Assembly: GCA_001017865.1 (NCBI GenBank)
Contig: LATQ01000001.1
Location: 2,407,057 to 2,424,344, forward strand
DNA length: 17,288 nt
Reading direction: 5' to 3'
Source of the DNA: Rhodococcus sp. IITR03
Lineage (GTDB): Bacteria; Actinomycetota; Actinomycetes; Mycobacteriales; Mycobacteriaceae
The position numbers and the translations under genes were made by a program. The notes beneath the pieces were generated by a model. The model was not told the DNA's origin. It made no database searches and saw nothing but the letters and a program-made list of their open reading frames with translations. How positions within the stretch are numbered: position 1 is the stretch's first letter; each line of letters opens with the position of its first letter. This document shows, piece after piece, positions 8,994 through 16,051 of this stretch.

Positions 8994-9541
8994 ATGACAC
9001 CGACCGATGCCCCCACCGGGAACGACACCGAATCCGCAGCGGAGTCGCGCGATGCTGTTGCGATCACCCGTTCCGGCGCGGCCGGTGGGTCACCGCCGCG
9101 GTCGTCGTGGTGCTGCTCGCGGCCGCCGGTTTCTTCGGATTCCGTTGGTGGCAGGCCGAACAGGACGCCGCGCTGTGCGACGACGCGATCGCGCAGGCCC
9201 GCGAGTACGCAGTGGCCCTCGGCACCTACGACTACCGCTCGTTCGACGACAACCTCACCGCCGTGACGTCCAACGCCACCGAGGAATTCGCCTCCCGGTA
9301 CGAGGAGGTCGCCGGAGACCTGCGAGAACTCGTCGCGAACGGGGAGGGCACGTCGGCGGCGCGTGCCGAGCATGCCGGTCTCGAGAGCTTCGACGGCGAT
9401 GTCGCGACGGTGCTGGTCTTCCTCGATCAGGACGTGAAGAACGTCGTCGTACCGGAGGGACGCACCGACGCGACCCGCTTCGTCATCACGTTGAAGCGGG
9501 TCGACGACCGGTGGTTGCTCGACGGGGCCGACGCGCGGTAG
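8994..9541 (+). CDS. Mce-associated (Mas-like) membrane protein; one frameshift
   Basis: About 182 aa after correction: a polar N-terminal tail of about 30 residues, one transmembrane helix (WVTAAVVVVLLAAAGFFGF) and an extracytoplasmic domain. The domain has the pattern of Mce-associated proteins: ALCDDAIAQAREYAVALGTY, then YDYRSFDDNL, TSNATEEFASRYEEVAGDL, VATVLVFLDQDVKN and the closing RFVITLKRVDDRWLLDGAD. This C-terminal part is like the SnoaL/VirB8-type fold of Mas proteins that support Mce lipid importers. The frame changes between about 9060 and 9085, just before the membrane helix. The start ATG 8994 has AAGGA upstream at somewhat long spacing. No mce or yrbE genes are in the window, so it is an orphan copy here. 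Confidence 0.75.
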
Positions 9542-9589
9542 CGCGGGCCCGGCTCCGTCGTAGCGGAACATCGAGCGTGCCGGGAGCGG

Positions 9590-10735
9590 TCAGGCCTCGG
9601 TGAGCGTCTTCGATGCCGTGTCATCCGGACTCGCATCGGCCTCGCGCGGGACGGTGAAGGTCGCAGCGACAGAGGCGATCGCGACGACGAAGCACGCCAC
9701 GGTATACCACAGGCTGCCGATCGGGTCGCCTGCCTCGGTGACCCGTCGACGGCGGAGAACCAGTCGGGCAGAGCGCTGATCCACAGCACGGCCATCACGG
9801 CGAGATAGGCGATGGCGTACCAGCGGACGAGGTCGTTCGAATAGAGCCGATCGGTGGGTGTGTTCCGCAGCCGGGACCACTGGCGCGAGAGCACGTAGAT
9901 CGCCACGATCGACAGGATCACGAGTTCGGCCGCGTAGATCGTCGCCCGAACCGTCGTGCTGCCCATGCCGATCACGGTCGCCGGCGCGGGAGGATCACCA
10001 CACCCACGGACGCGAGAAGTCCGACGGTGATCGTGCGCCAGGTCAGTTCGAGGCCGCCGAAGGTGCGCCCCGCGTCGATGTGCCGGCCGACGAAGAACTG
10101 CGCGCAGAATGCCAGCGACATCGGCCACAGGGCGGCGAAGACCACGACGCTCGGGAGCGGAACGGAGTCGAAGAAGGGCTGGTTGATCGGGTTGTCGAGC
10201 GACCACTCCCACCACGCAGCTGCGGTCCGAGGTGATCGAAGATCTCGTAGAAGGCGTGGTGGACGAAGCCCACGCAGACGGCGCCGACGACGGTGCCGTA
10301 CTGCCGGAACACCCCGAGCATCCGGACGATTTCGAACGCGATCGTCGCCATCATCGGGTAGATGGCGATGATGTACAGCGGCAGACGTCCCCACATGAAC
10401 TCGACGGTGAACACGTTGTGCGCGAACATCGTGTCGAGGTAGTCCTCCACGCCGAAGGCGTCGGGGAAGTACAGCAGCGGTTCGATGATGAACAGGAACG
10501 CGAGCGTACCGAGCCAGACGACGAGGTTCGTGGCGTCACCGGTGCGCCGCAGCCGGACGATCGCGTACACGAGCATCAGCACCGCCCCGAGCACGATGGT
10601 CGCCTCGAGGACGGGCAGCGTCCAGTTCTCCAGCGCGAACGGACTGCGCAGTTCGAAGATCCCACCGGCTTCGTCGCACGAGAATCCGAGGCGGGTCGAG
10701 AGGTTCTCGAAGGTGGGCGAGCACAGATCGGACAT
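9590..10735 (-). CDS. Polytopic membrane protein of unknown function; three frameshifts
   Basis: I do not recognise a named family. After correction it is about 382 aa with roughly eight hydrophobic helices, starting MSDLCSPTFENLSTRLGFSC and ending in a polar tail. Conserved-looking polar residues lie inside or next to helices: FIIEPLLYFPDAFG, HNVFTVEFMWGRLPLY, then VGFVHHAFYEIFDHLGPQLR and WWEWSLDNPINQP. The His/Asp/Glu/Trp-rich central block looks like an active or metal site. One base is missing near 10215 (QLR to WWEWS), 9988 (VVILP to APATVIG) and 9743 (SAVDG to VTEAGDPIG). The ATG 10733-10735 shares a base with the stop of the upstream ferritin-like gene (TGATG), with GGAGG as ribosome site inside that gene. 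So the two are co-translated and probably work together. Confidence 0.75.
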
Positions 10736-11670
10736 CAGTTGTTCCTCCCGCCCACGGTTTCCGCCGTGTACCACTGCGAGACGTCGTAGCCTTCGTCGAA
10801 TCGGCGGAACCACACGTCGGCGAGCGCCGGCAGCTTCTCGTGGTCGGGATTGTGCTTGGGCATCTGGCTGCGGACGATGCCCACCAGCGCGACGAGCTGT
10901 TCGCCGAGCGGCAGGACGTCGAAGGCGCGCGGCATCGGGCCGTGGTCCTCGTACCGCAGGAACGGCAACCGGCGCCGCAGGTTCTGCTTGCGGCGGTACG
11001 ACGCGAACATCGACATCGCGTCGATCTTCCGTTCCTCCAGCGGCACATGCTTGTTGAATCCCTCGCATGCGATGGCGATGACGTCGAGCACGTGCTTGAA
11101 CACCGAGGGGGCCTGACGCATGCGGTACAGATCGCTGCCGACCACCGCGTCGAAGATGATGAGCGCCGAACTGCGGTGTTCGACCTCCTCGACGAAATGC
11201 CAGATGAACAACGACGCGACCCGGTCGTCGCCGGGGCGGAAGAGAGCCGAGTCGTTGTCGAGCATGAGCTTGAAGACGGGGGTGAAGGTCGCCTCGAGGT
11301 CGGCGGTGTACGCGAGGCGGTACTCGGCGGAGGTCTCGGCGGTGAGCTTGTCGAAGGCGCCGATGACGTCGTCGAGCGTCTCCTGCAGTCCCGGATAGCT
11401 CTTGATCAGACCCTTCACGTGTTGCCGGTGGGCGGTGGAGTGCTGCCCCTCCTGGTACATGAAGGCGTTGGCCTCTTCGAGGACCTCGGGATCGGTGATG
11501 CGCGGGGTGATCTCACGGATCATGTTCACGATCATCTTCTCGAAACCGATCGCGAGGAACGAGACGGCGTTGGCCATGCTCGAGAAGGCCGGATTCTCCT
11601 CGTTCCACAGGAACGGCACGTCGTAATCCGCGAATGCGAAGCGCATCTTGCGGACCTGCAGGTTCGTCAT
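10735..11670 (-). CDS. PF10118-type predicted metal-dependent hydrolase (ferritin-like, diiron pattern)
   Basis: A 311-aa intact protein of the family annotated as predicted metal-dependent hydrolase (PF10118). It is helical and shows the ligand order of a diiron four-helix bundle: E44 (AIGFEKMIV), E74-x-x-H77 (FMYQEGQHSTAHRQH), E126 (ADLEATFTP) and E162-x-x-H165 (FVEEVEHRSS). Spacing is 30, 52 and 36 residues. By analogy with ferritin-like oxygenases this could be an oxidase or oxygenase rather than a hydrolase; that is inference. The start at ATG 11668-11670 fits the family N-terminus MTNLQVRKMRF; an upstream in-frame start (11775) adds an unconserved 35 residues. A GAGG lies nine bases upstream. 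It is the first gene of a pair with the membrane protein (TGATG coupling) and divergent from a TetR gene. Confidence 0.82.
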   Translation of the reverse strand: MTNLQVRKMRFAFADYDVPFLWNEENPAFSSMANAVSFLAIGFEKMIVNMIREITPRITDPEVLEEANAFMYQEGQHSTAHRQHVKGLIKSYPGLQETLDDVIGAFDKLTAETSAEYRLAYTADLEATFTPVFKLMLDNDSALFRPGDDRVASLFIWHFVEEVEHRSSALIIFDAVVGSDLYRMRQAPSVFKHVLDVIAIACEGFNKHVPLEERKIDAMSMFASYRRKQNLRRRLPFLRYEDHGPMPRAFDVLPLGEQLVALVGIVRSQMPKHNPDHEKLPALADVWFRRFDEGYDVSQWYTAETVGGRNN

Positions 11671-11772
11671 GGGGCGGTACCTCGTCTCGTCGACACCGGG
11701 CTGGTTGTGGACCTGGTTGGGACACGGTTGGGGAGGACCTCGGAAGAGCCGGGAGGCCCCGATCGGCGTGAC

Positions 11773-11798
11773 CATACACGAAATGCGTCATGTGTATG
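11773..11798. promoter_or_regulatory. 26-bp inverted repeat, probable TetR operator
   Basis: CATACAC (11773-11779) and GTGTATG (11792-11798) are exact inverses with a 12-base spacer. The repeat is centred in the 233-base gap between the ferritin-like gene (start 11670) and the TetR gene (start 11904), about 105 bases from each. A TATGAT hexamer (11795-11800) overlaps the right arm and could be a plus-strand -10 box. Size and position suit a TetR dimer controlling both directions. Confidence 0.6.
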
Positions 11799-11903
11799 AT
11801 AGGTGTCCCATCCGCTCACGGGAGTCCGTTTCGGACCACATCCACCGAGGTCGGCCGTGTTACCGTCGGGCCCTCTCCAGGCGACGGTTCGAGGAAGCGC
11901 GAA

Positions 11904-12562
11904 GTGGCACGTAGACGTGGGTGGGGCGGGAGTCCTCCCGCCGACGACGAAGAGGCGTCGCAGCGGATCGTTGCCGCTGCCGTCGACCTGATCGACCGGA
12001 CCGGCGCGGAGATCAGCATCGCCGACGTGGCCCAGTCCCTCGGCGTGATCCGCCAGACGGTCTACCGCTACTTCCCGAGCGCCGACGCCCTCATGCGCGC
12101 GGCCGCCATCGCATCGGTCGAAGGGTTCCTGGAACGACTGACCCGGCAGGTCGCGGGCTCGACGATCCGGTCGAGGCCATGACCGAAGGCGTGGTCTACA
12201 CGCTCGCGGAGGTGCGTCGCACCCCGCACCTCGGCATCCTGCTGTCGAGCACCTACTCGAACCCGCATCCCGAGGAGATCGCGTCGGAAGAGGCGTGGAT
12301 GTTCGGCATGGCGATGATCAAGCGGTTCGACGTCGACTGGGAGAAACACGGCTACGACGACGACTCCCTCGCGGAATTGGTCGAATACGTGCTGCGCACG
12401 ATGCAGTCGTTCTTCGTCTCACCGGGAACGCCGCCACGCTCCGACGACGATCTGCGCCGCTACCTGCGGCGATGGATGGGGACGGCGATCCTCGCCCAGC
12501 GCGGGTGGGATCCCGACAACCCCGCGGAGGGCGACCGTTCTCCCGTAGAGTCCGGTTCGTGA
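11904..12562 (+). CDS. TetR family transcriptional regulator; one frameshift
   Basis: A TetR repressor of about 219 aa after correction. The N-terminal HTH is clear (SQRIVAAAVDLIDRTGAEIS, then IADVAQSLGVIRQTVYRYFP, about 20-66). The C-terminal ligand/dimer domain runs from VEAMTEGVVYTLAEVRRTPH to WMGTAILAQRGW. The start is GTG 11904, giving VARRRGWGG, with GAGGAAG at 11891-11897; further upstream in-frame codons have no ribosome site. One base is missing near 12158 (TRQVAG to LDDPVEAM). The final TGA overlaps the GTG start of the rhodanese gene (GTGA). It is divergent from the ferritin-like/membrane pair across a 26-bp inverted repeat, so it likely represses that pair and itself. Confidence 0.85.
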
Positions 12563-13029
12563 CGAGCGACGAGCAGCAGATCAGGCGTGCCGATCGCACA
12601 CGCGACGGCGACCCGCAGAACATTCCCCGCCCGCTGGAGGGTGAAGCCGACCGCATGGTGGTGGAGACGACCTGGGGTGAGGTGCAGCCACTGCAGGTGG
12701 CGGCGGGCGTGGCGACCGTCGGTGAACTCGAGGTGATCGAACTGCTCGACCGGGGCGCTGCGCTCGTCGACACGCGGGTGCCCGATTCCCGGAGCGAAGT
12801 GAGCCTCCCCGGCGCCGTGAACATCCCGCACGACGACATCGTCGAGAGGAAGGGCGAGCTCGACACCGCCCGGACGACGATCGTCTTCTGCAACGGTCCC
12901 CAGTGCCCTCAGTCGCCCGATGCGATCCGGAAGCTGATCGATGCCGGATATCCCGCGTCCGCGCTCGCCTACTACCGCGGAGGGCTGCACGACTGGGCGA
13001 CTCTGGGCTTCCCCCTCGCCTCGGTCTGA
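12559..13029 (+). CDS. Rhodanese-like domain protein
   Basis: An intact 156-aa protein with a single rhodanese domain in its C-terminal two thirds: ALVDTRVPDSRSEVSLPGAV, AVNIPHDDIVERKGEL and the active-site strand and loop IVFCNGPQCPQSPDAIRKL, then AYYRGGLHDWATLGFPL. The presumed sulfur-carrying Cys is C111 (CNGPQC), with a second Cys at C116. The loop lacks the classical Arg of thiosulfate sulfurtransferases, so the sulfur donor is open. The start is GTG 12559 in a GTGA overlap with the TetR stop; no strong separate ribosome site is seen, so translation is probably coupled. The first ~55 residues are not part of the rhodanese fold and I cannot assign them. Confidence 0.85.
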   Translation: MTSDEQQIRRADRTRDGDPQNIPRPLEGEADRMVVETTWGEVQPLQVAAGVATVGELEVIELLDRGAALVDTRVPDSRSEVSLPGAVNIPHDDIVERKGELDTARTTIVFCNGPQCPQSPDAIRKLIDAGYPASALAYYRGGLHDWATLGFPLASV

Positions 13030-13047
13030 CCGGGTCGCGGAAAAGGC

Positions 13048-13076
13048 TTGCGTTCGCACTGTGACGTAGCTAACAT
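13048..13076 (+). promoter_or_regulatory. Sigma-70-like promoter with overlapping CRP/GlxR-like site
   Basis: TTGCGT (13048-13053), a 17-base spacer and TAACAT (13071-13076) fit a housekeeping promoter for the epoxide-hydrolase-like gene. TGTGACGTAGCTAACA (13060-13075) matches TGTGA-N6-TCACA at nine of ten fixed bases and covers the -10 box, a position that would give repression. TTCGCAC (13053-13059) is also inversely repeated as GTGCGAA at 13082-13088. Confidence 0.5.
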
Positions 13077-13081
13077 CGAAG

Positions 13082-13252
13082 GTGCGAATCGAGCTTATAA
13101 GACGTCCGCGGACGACAGAGAGAAGCTCGTGAAGCAGAGATCCGGCCCGGAGAACGCGTAAAGCGAATCACCGGGCCGAACCCTGTTCAGGGGAGGATTC
13201 GCGGTCGAATCCCGGGTCGGTACCGATCACCGCGACTACAGAAGGGGACGGG
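13082..13252 (+). ncRNA. Structured 5' leader of the epoxide-hydrolase-like gene (candidate cis-regulatory RNA)
   Basis: The untranslated stretch after the predicted promoter can form a series of stems: CGAGCTT/AAGCTCG (13090-13096/13123-13129, enclosing the palindrome GTCCGCGGAC), CGGCCCGG/CCGGGCCG (13143-13150/13171-13178), CCCT/AGGG (13181-13184/13189-13192) and GGATTCG/CGAATCC (13195-13201/13206-13212). It ends with the palindrome TCGGTACCGA (13217-13226). GCGAATC occurs twice (13085-13091, 13163-13169) and its inverse GATTCGC once (13196-13202), allowing alternative pairing. I cannot match it to a known riboswitch class. The CGGCCCGG hairpin could instead simply be the terminator of the rhodanese gene. 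Confidence 0.3.
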
Positions 13253-14095
13253 GTGGGGGAGCGCATCACGACCGTCGAGAGGGACGGACTCCGGTTCGAC
13301 ATCCGCGACGACGGGCCGATCGACGGCGAACCCATCGTTCTTCTGCACGGATTCCCGCAGGACTCCCGATCCTGGGAGGCGGTCGCACCTCACCTGCACG
13401 CCGCGGGGTATCGCACCTTCGCCCCGGATCAGCGCGGCTACTCGCCCGGTGCCCGACCACCCCGCCGCCGTGACTACAGCCTCGACCTGCTCGTCGACGA
13501 CGTCGCGGCGCTCATCGAATCGGTGCCCGGTGGTCGCGCGCACGTCGTCGGCCACGACTGGGGGTCCGCCGTCGCGTGGGCGCTCGCGGAGCAGCGTCCC
13601 GATCTCGTCCGCACCATGACGGCGGTGTCCGTTCCGCATCCGGCGGCGTTCATGCGCTCGTTCGTCACCAGCGGTCAGCTGCTGCGCTCGTGGTACATGC
13701 TCGTCTTCCAGCTGCCCTGGATCCCGGAGACCCTGCTGAGCAGGGAGAAGGTCGCGCGGCAGTTGCTGCACGGCACCGGCCAGCCGTCCGCCGCCACCGA
13801 CCGCGATGTCGCGCGGTTGAAGGACCGCGCCGCGGTGCGGGCCGGCATCAACTGGTATCGGGCGGTGCCCCTGTCGAATCCGAAGTCGTCCTTCGGGAAG
13901 ATCACCGTGCCCGCACTCATGGTGTGGAGCGACAAGGACACTGCGATCGGATCCGCCGGGGTCGACGCGACCGCCCGCTACGTCAGTGGGCCGTACCGAC
14001 GGGAAACGCTCGTCGGCACGAGCCACTGGATTCCCGACGAGGAGCCGGAGAAGCTCGCGCGGCTGGTCCTCGAACACATCGCCGCGCACGGCTGA
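13253..14095 (+). CDS. Alpha/beta hydrolase, epoxide hydrolase-like
   Basis: An intact 280-aa alpha/beta-hydrolase. The oxyanion motif is HGFP (32-35), followed by PDQRGYSPGARP (about 59-70). The nucleophile elbow is VVGHDWGSAVAW with Asp102, the Asp nucleophile used by epoxide hydrolases and haloalkane dehalogenases rather than Ser. The acid is probably D227 or D229 in WSDKDTAIG and the base is H258 in GTSHWIPDEEPE. A cap region with INWYRA supplies a possible epoxide-activating Tyr (Y202). The HGxP motif favours epoxide hydrolase over dehalogenase. The GTG start at 13253 has GAAGGGGA a few bases before it. It ends only four bases from the stop of the convergent gatD gene. The natural substrate is unknown; fatty or xenobiotic epoxides are typical. 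Confidence 0.87.
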   Translation: MGERITTVERDGLRFDIRDDGPIDGEPIVLLHGFPQDSRSWEAVAPHLHAAGYRTFAPDQRGYSPGARPPRRRDYSLDLLVDDVAALIESVPGGRAHVVGHDWGSAVAWALAEQRPDLVRTMTAVSVPHPAAFMRSFVTSGQLLRSWYMLVFQLPWIPETLLSREKVARQLLHGTGQPSAATDRDVARLKDRAAVRAGINWYRAVPLSNPKSSFGKITVPALMVWSDKDTAIGSAGVDATARYVSGPYRRETLVGTSHWIPDEEPEKLARLVLEHIAAHG

Positions 14096-14099
14096 TCAC

Positions 14100-14809
14100 T
14101 CAGGCGCGCAACCGTTCCTGCCGCAGCAGGTCGACCTCGGGCAGATCCAGCGGCGGCAGCGAGTCGACTCCCAGAGCGCGCATCAGGAGATGATCGGCGA
14201 GCTCGGGATTGCGGGCGAGCACGGGACCGTGCAGATAGGTGCCGATCACCGAACCCTGCACGGCACCTTCGAGCCCGTCGCCCACACCGTTGCCGACACC
14301 GCGGTCGACGCGGCCGAGCCCGGTGGCGTCGGATCCGAGAGTCGTTCCACCACGGTGGTTCTCGAATCCGGTCAGTGGTCGAGTGACGCCGGACAGCGTG
14401 GGGCGGATGACGATCTCGCCGATCGCGCGGGTCTGCTGCGGCGAGGTGGTCGCGTCGAGGATGCCCACACCGTCGACGCGTTCGCCCGAGGACGTCTCGT
14501 ACCAGTGGCCGAGCACCTGGATCGCGGCGCAGATGGCCAGCACGGGCGCTCCACGTTCGGCGGCGCGCTGCAATCCCGGATAGCGCTGCAGGTGCCGTGT
14601 GGCCAGTCGCTGCGCGGCGTCCTCGGCGCCACCGAGGGTGTAGAGATCGAGAGACTCGGGGACGGGATCGTTCAGTCCGATCTCGACGATCTCGGCGTCG
14701 TGACCGCGCATCCGCAGGCGCTGGCGCAGCACCAGGCATTGCCGCCGTCGCCGTAGGTGCCCATCACGTCGGGCAGGACGAGTCCGATGCGGACGGTCGA
14801 CTCAGACAT
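14100..14809 (-). CDS. gatD: Lipid II isoglutaminyl synthase, glutaminase subunit GatD; one frameshift
   Basis: The glutaminase half of the MurT-GatD complex, which amidates D-Glu of the lipid II stem peptide to D-isoglutamine at the inner face of the membrane. Class I glutamine amidotransferase-like fold: IGLVLPDVMGTYGDGGNA at the N-terminus, the substrate loop YTLGGAEDAAQ, the nucleophile Cys94 in VLAICAAIQVLG, GFENHRGGT and the catalytic His194 in GTYLHGPVLARNPELAD. Corrected length is 236 aa, typical. A missing base near 14736 splits GDGGNA from LVLRQRLRMRG. The ATG (14807-14809) lies inside the end of murT, an 8-base overlap that couples the two subunits. Convergent with the epoxide-hydrolase-like gene, with no room for a terminator between. 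Confidence 0.95.
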
Positions 14810-16051
14810 GGGCAGCTCTCCTGGCGATGGCAGTGTTGAGATCGCGGAACGCGGTGTAGTTGGCGAGCACCTCCACACGACCGGGAGGGCACGAGGCGAT
14901 GGCCTTCAGCGGATCCGGTACCAGGGTGTGCTCGACACCCGCGTAGGTCAGGCGGACGGCGAGATCGGTGCCGCGTTCGCCCGCTGCCACCACCTGCACG
15001 CCTTCGAAGTGTTCGAAGCGCACGTCCCACAGCCACGACAGGTCCTCGCCGTCGGGCACCTGACCGTTGACGGCGATCACCAGGCCGTCGACGGTCGGGT
15101 CGATCATCGACAGGGCCTCCTGCCAGCCGGCGGGGTTCTTCGCGAGCAGCATGTGTACCGAGTGCGGCCCGACCTGCACGGTCTTGTAGCGACCGGCGAC
15201 CTCTTCGACGACCGAGGCGGCCGCGACGGCCTTCGCCGGATCGGCGCCGAGGGCAACGGCGGCCGCGACCGCCTGGGCGGCGTTGCCCCGGTTGGCGCGA
15301 CCGGGCAGGGTCAGCTTCAGCGGGAGGACGAGGCCGTCCGGCCCGTACAGGCTCTCGTCGTCGACCCACCAGTCCGGTGTCGGCCGCGCGAAGTCGGAGC
15401 CCGTGCTGTACCAGTGGTCGCCCTCGCGGACGATGGGCTCGCCCGTGCGCGGCAGCTCACCGAGTCGTTGGCCCAACCGGCGCCGGCGGCGACCCACACG
15501 ACGTTCGGGTTGTCGTAGGCGGCGGACGTGACGAGCACGTCGTCGCAGTTCGCGACGATCACCGCGTCGGGATGCCGCTTCAGGCCCTCGCGCAGCTTCC
15601 GCTCGATCATGTTGATCTCGCCGACCCGGTCGAGCTGGTCGCGGGTGAGGTTGAGCAGCACGATCGCGCGGGGCGCGAGGGTCGGCGACATGCGGGGTAT
15701 GGAGTTCGTCGACTTCGATCGCGGCGAGCGGCGCCCGGAGGTCGGTGGCGAGCGCGGCGACGATCCCGGCGTCCATGTTCGCGCCGTCGGCCTGGGTGAC
15801 GACCGAATCGATCGTCTCGAGCGCGGCTGCGGTCATGCGGGTCGTCGTGGACTTGCCGTTCGTCCCGGTGACGAGCACGGTCTGCCGGCCGTGGCCGAGC
15901 TGCTTCATCAGTGCCGGGTCGATCTTCAGGCGACGAGCCCTCCGATCATCGAGCCCTTACCGCGTCCGGCCTTCTGGGACGCCCACGCGGCGGCTCGGGC
16001 TGCGCGCAGTGCGAGCCGTCCACGTGCGGTGATTCCTGTGCTGGTTCCCAC
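14802..16051 (-). CDS. murT: Lipid II isoglutaminyl synthase, Mur-ligase-like subunit MurT; three frameshifts
   Basis: The ATP-dependent ligase half of MurT-GatD. Seen: N-terminal RGRLALRAARAAAWASQKAG, then RGKGSMIGGL, the ATP loop VLVTGTNGKSTTTRM, the central DQLDRVGEINMIERKLREGL and IVANCDDVLVTSAAYD, NRGNAAQAVAAAVALGA, and the C-terminal Mur domain with LLAKNPAGWQEALSMID, VNGQVPDGEDLSWLWDVRFE and GERGTDLAVRLTYAGV. Frames break near 15930 (GLVA to LKIDPALM), 15682 (before LAPRAIVLLNL) and 15451 (DSVSC to RTGEPIVREG). Corrected length is about 416 aa. The likely start is GTG 16049-16051 (VGTSTGITARG), as homologues begin close to RGRLALR, but the ribosome site is weak. The Cys4 zinc ribbon of Staphylococcus MurT is not present: one Cys (SCPRTGE) remains. 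Confidence 0.93.

Noticed and set aside
9548..9584. CCCGGC/GCCGGG as terminator between the convergent Mce-associated and membrane protein genes
   Set aside because: Six pairs around a 25-base loop is weak in DNA this GC-rich; no better hairpin was found in the 48-base gap.
10232..11799. Long plus-strand open frames opposite the membrane protein and ferritin-like genes
   Set aside because: They mirror codons of genes with recognisable helices and ligands, have low-complexity Glu/His/Arg content and lack ribosome sites.
13060..13090. Resemblance of GTAGCTAACATCGAAGGTG to part of the c-di-AMP (ydaO) riboswitch
   Set aside because: Similarity is short and from memory; the 5' half of that RNA would have to lie inside the rhodanese gene, and the order of elements does not fit. 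The bases also overlap the predicted promoter.
13195..13215. T-arm-like GGTCGAATCCC suggesting a tRNA
   Set aside because: No acceptor, D or anticodon arms can be formed at the right distances, and the stem pairs better as a simple GGATTCG/CGAATCC hairpin.
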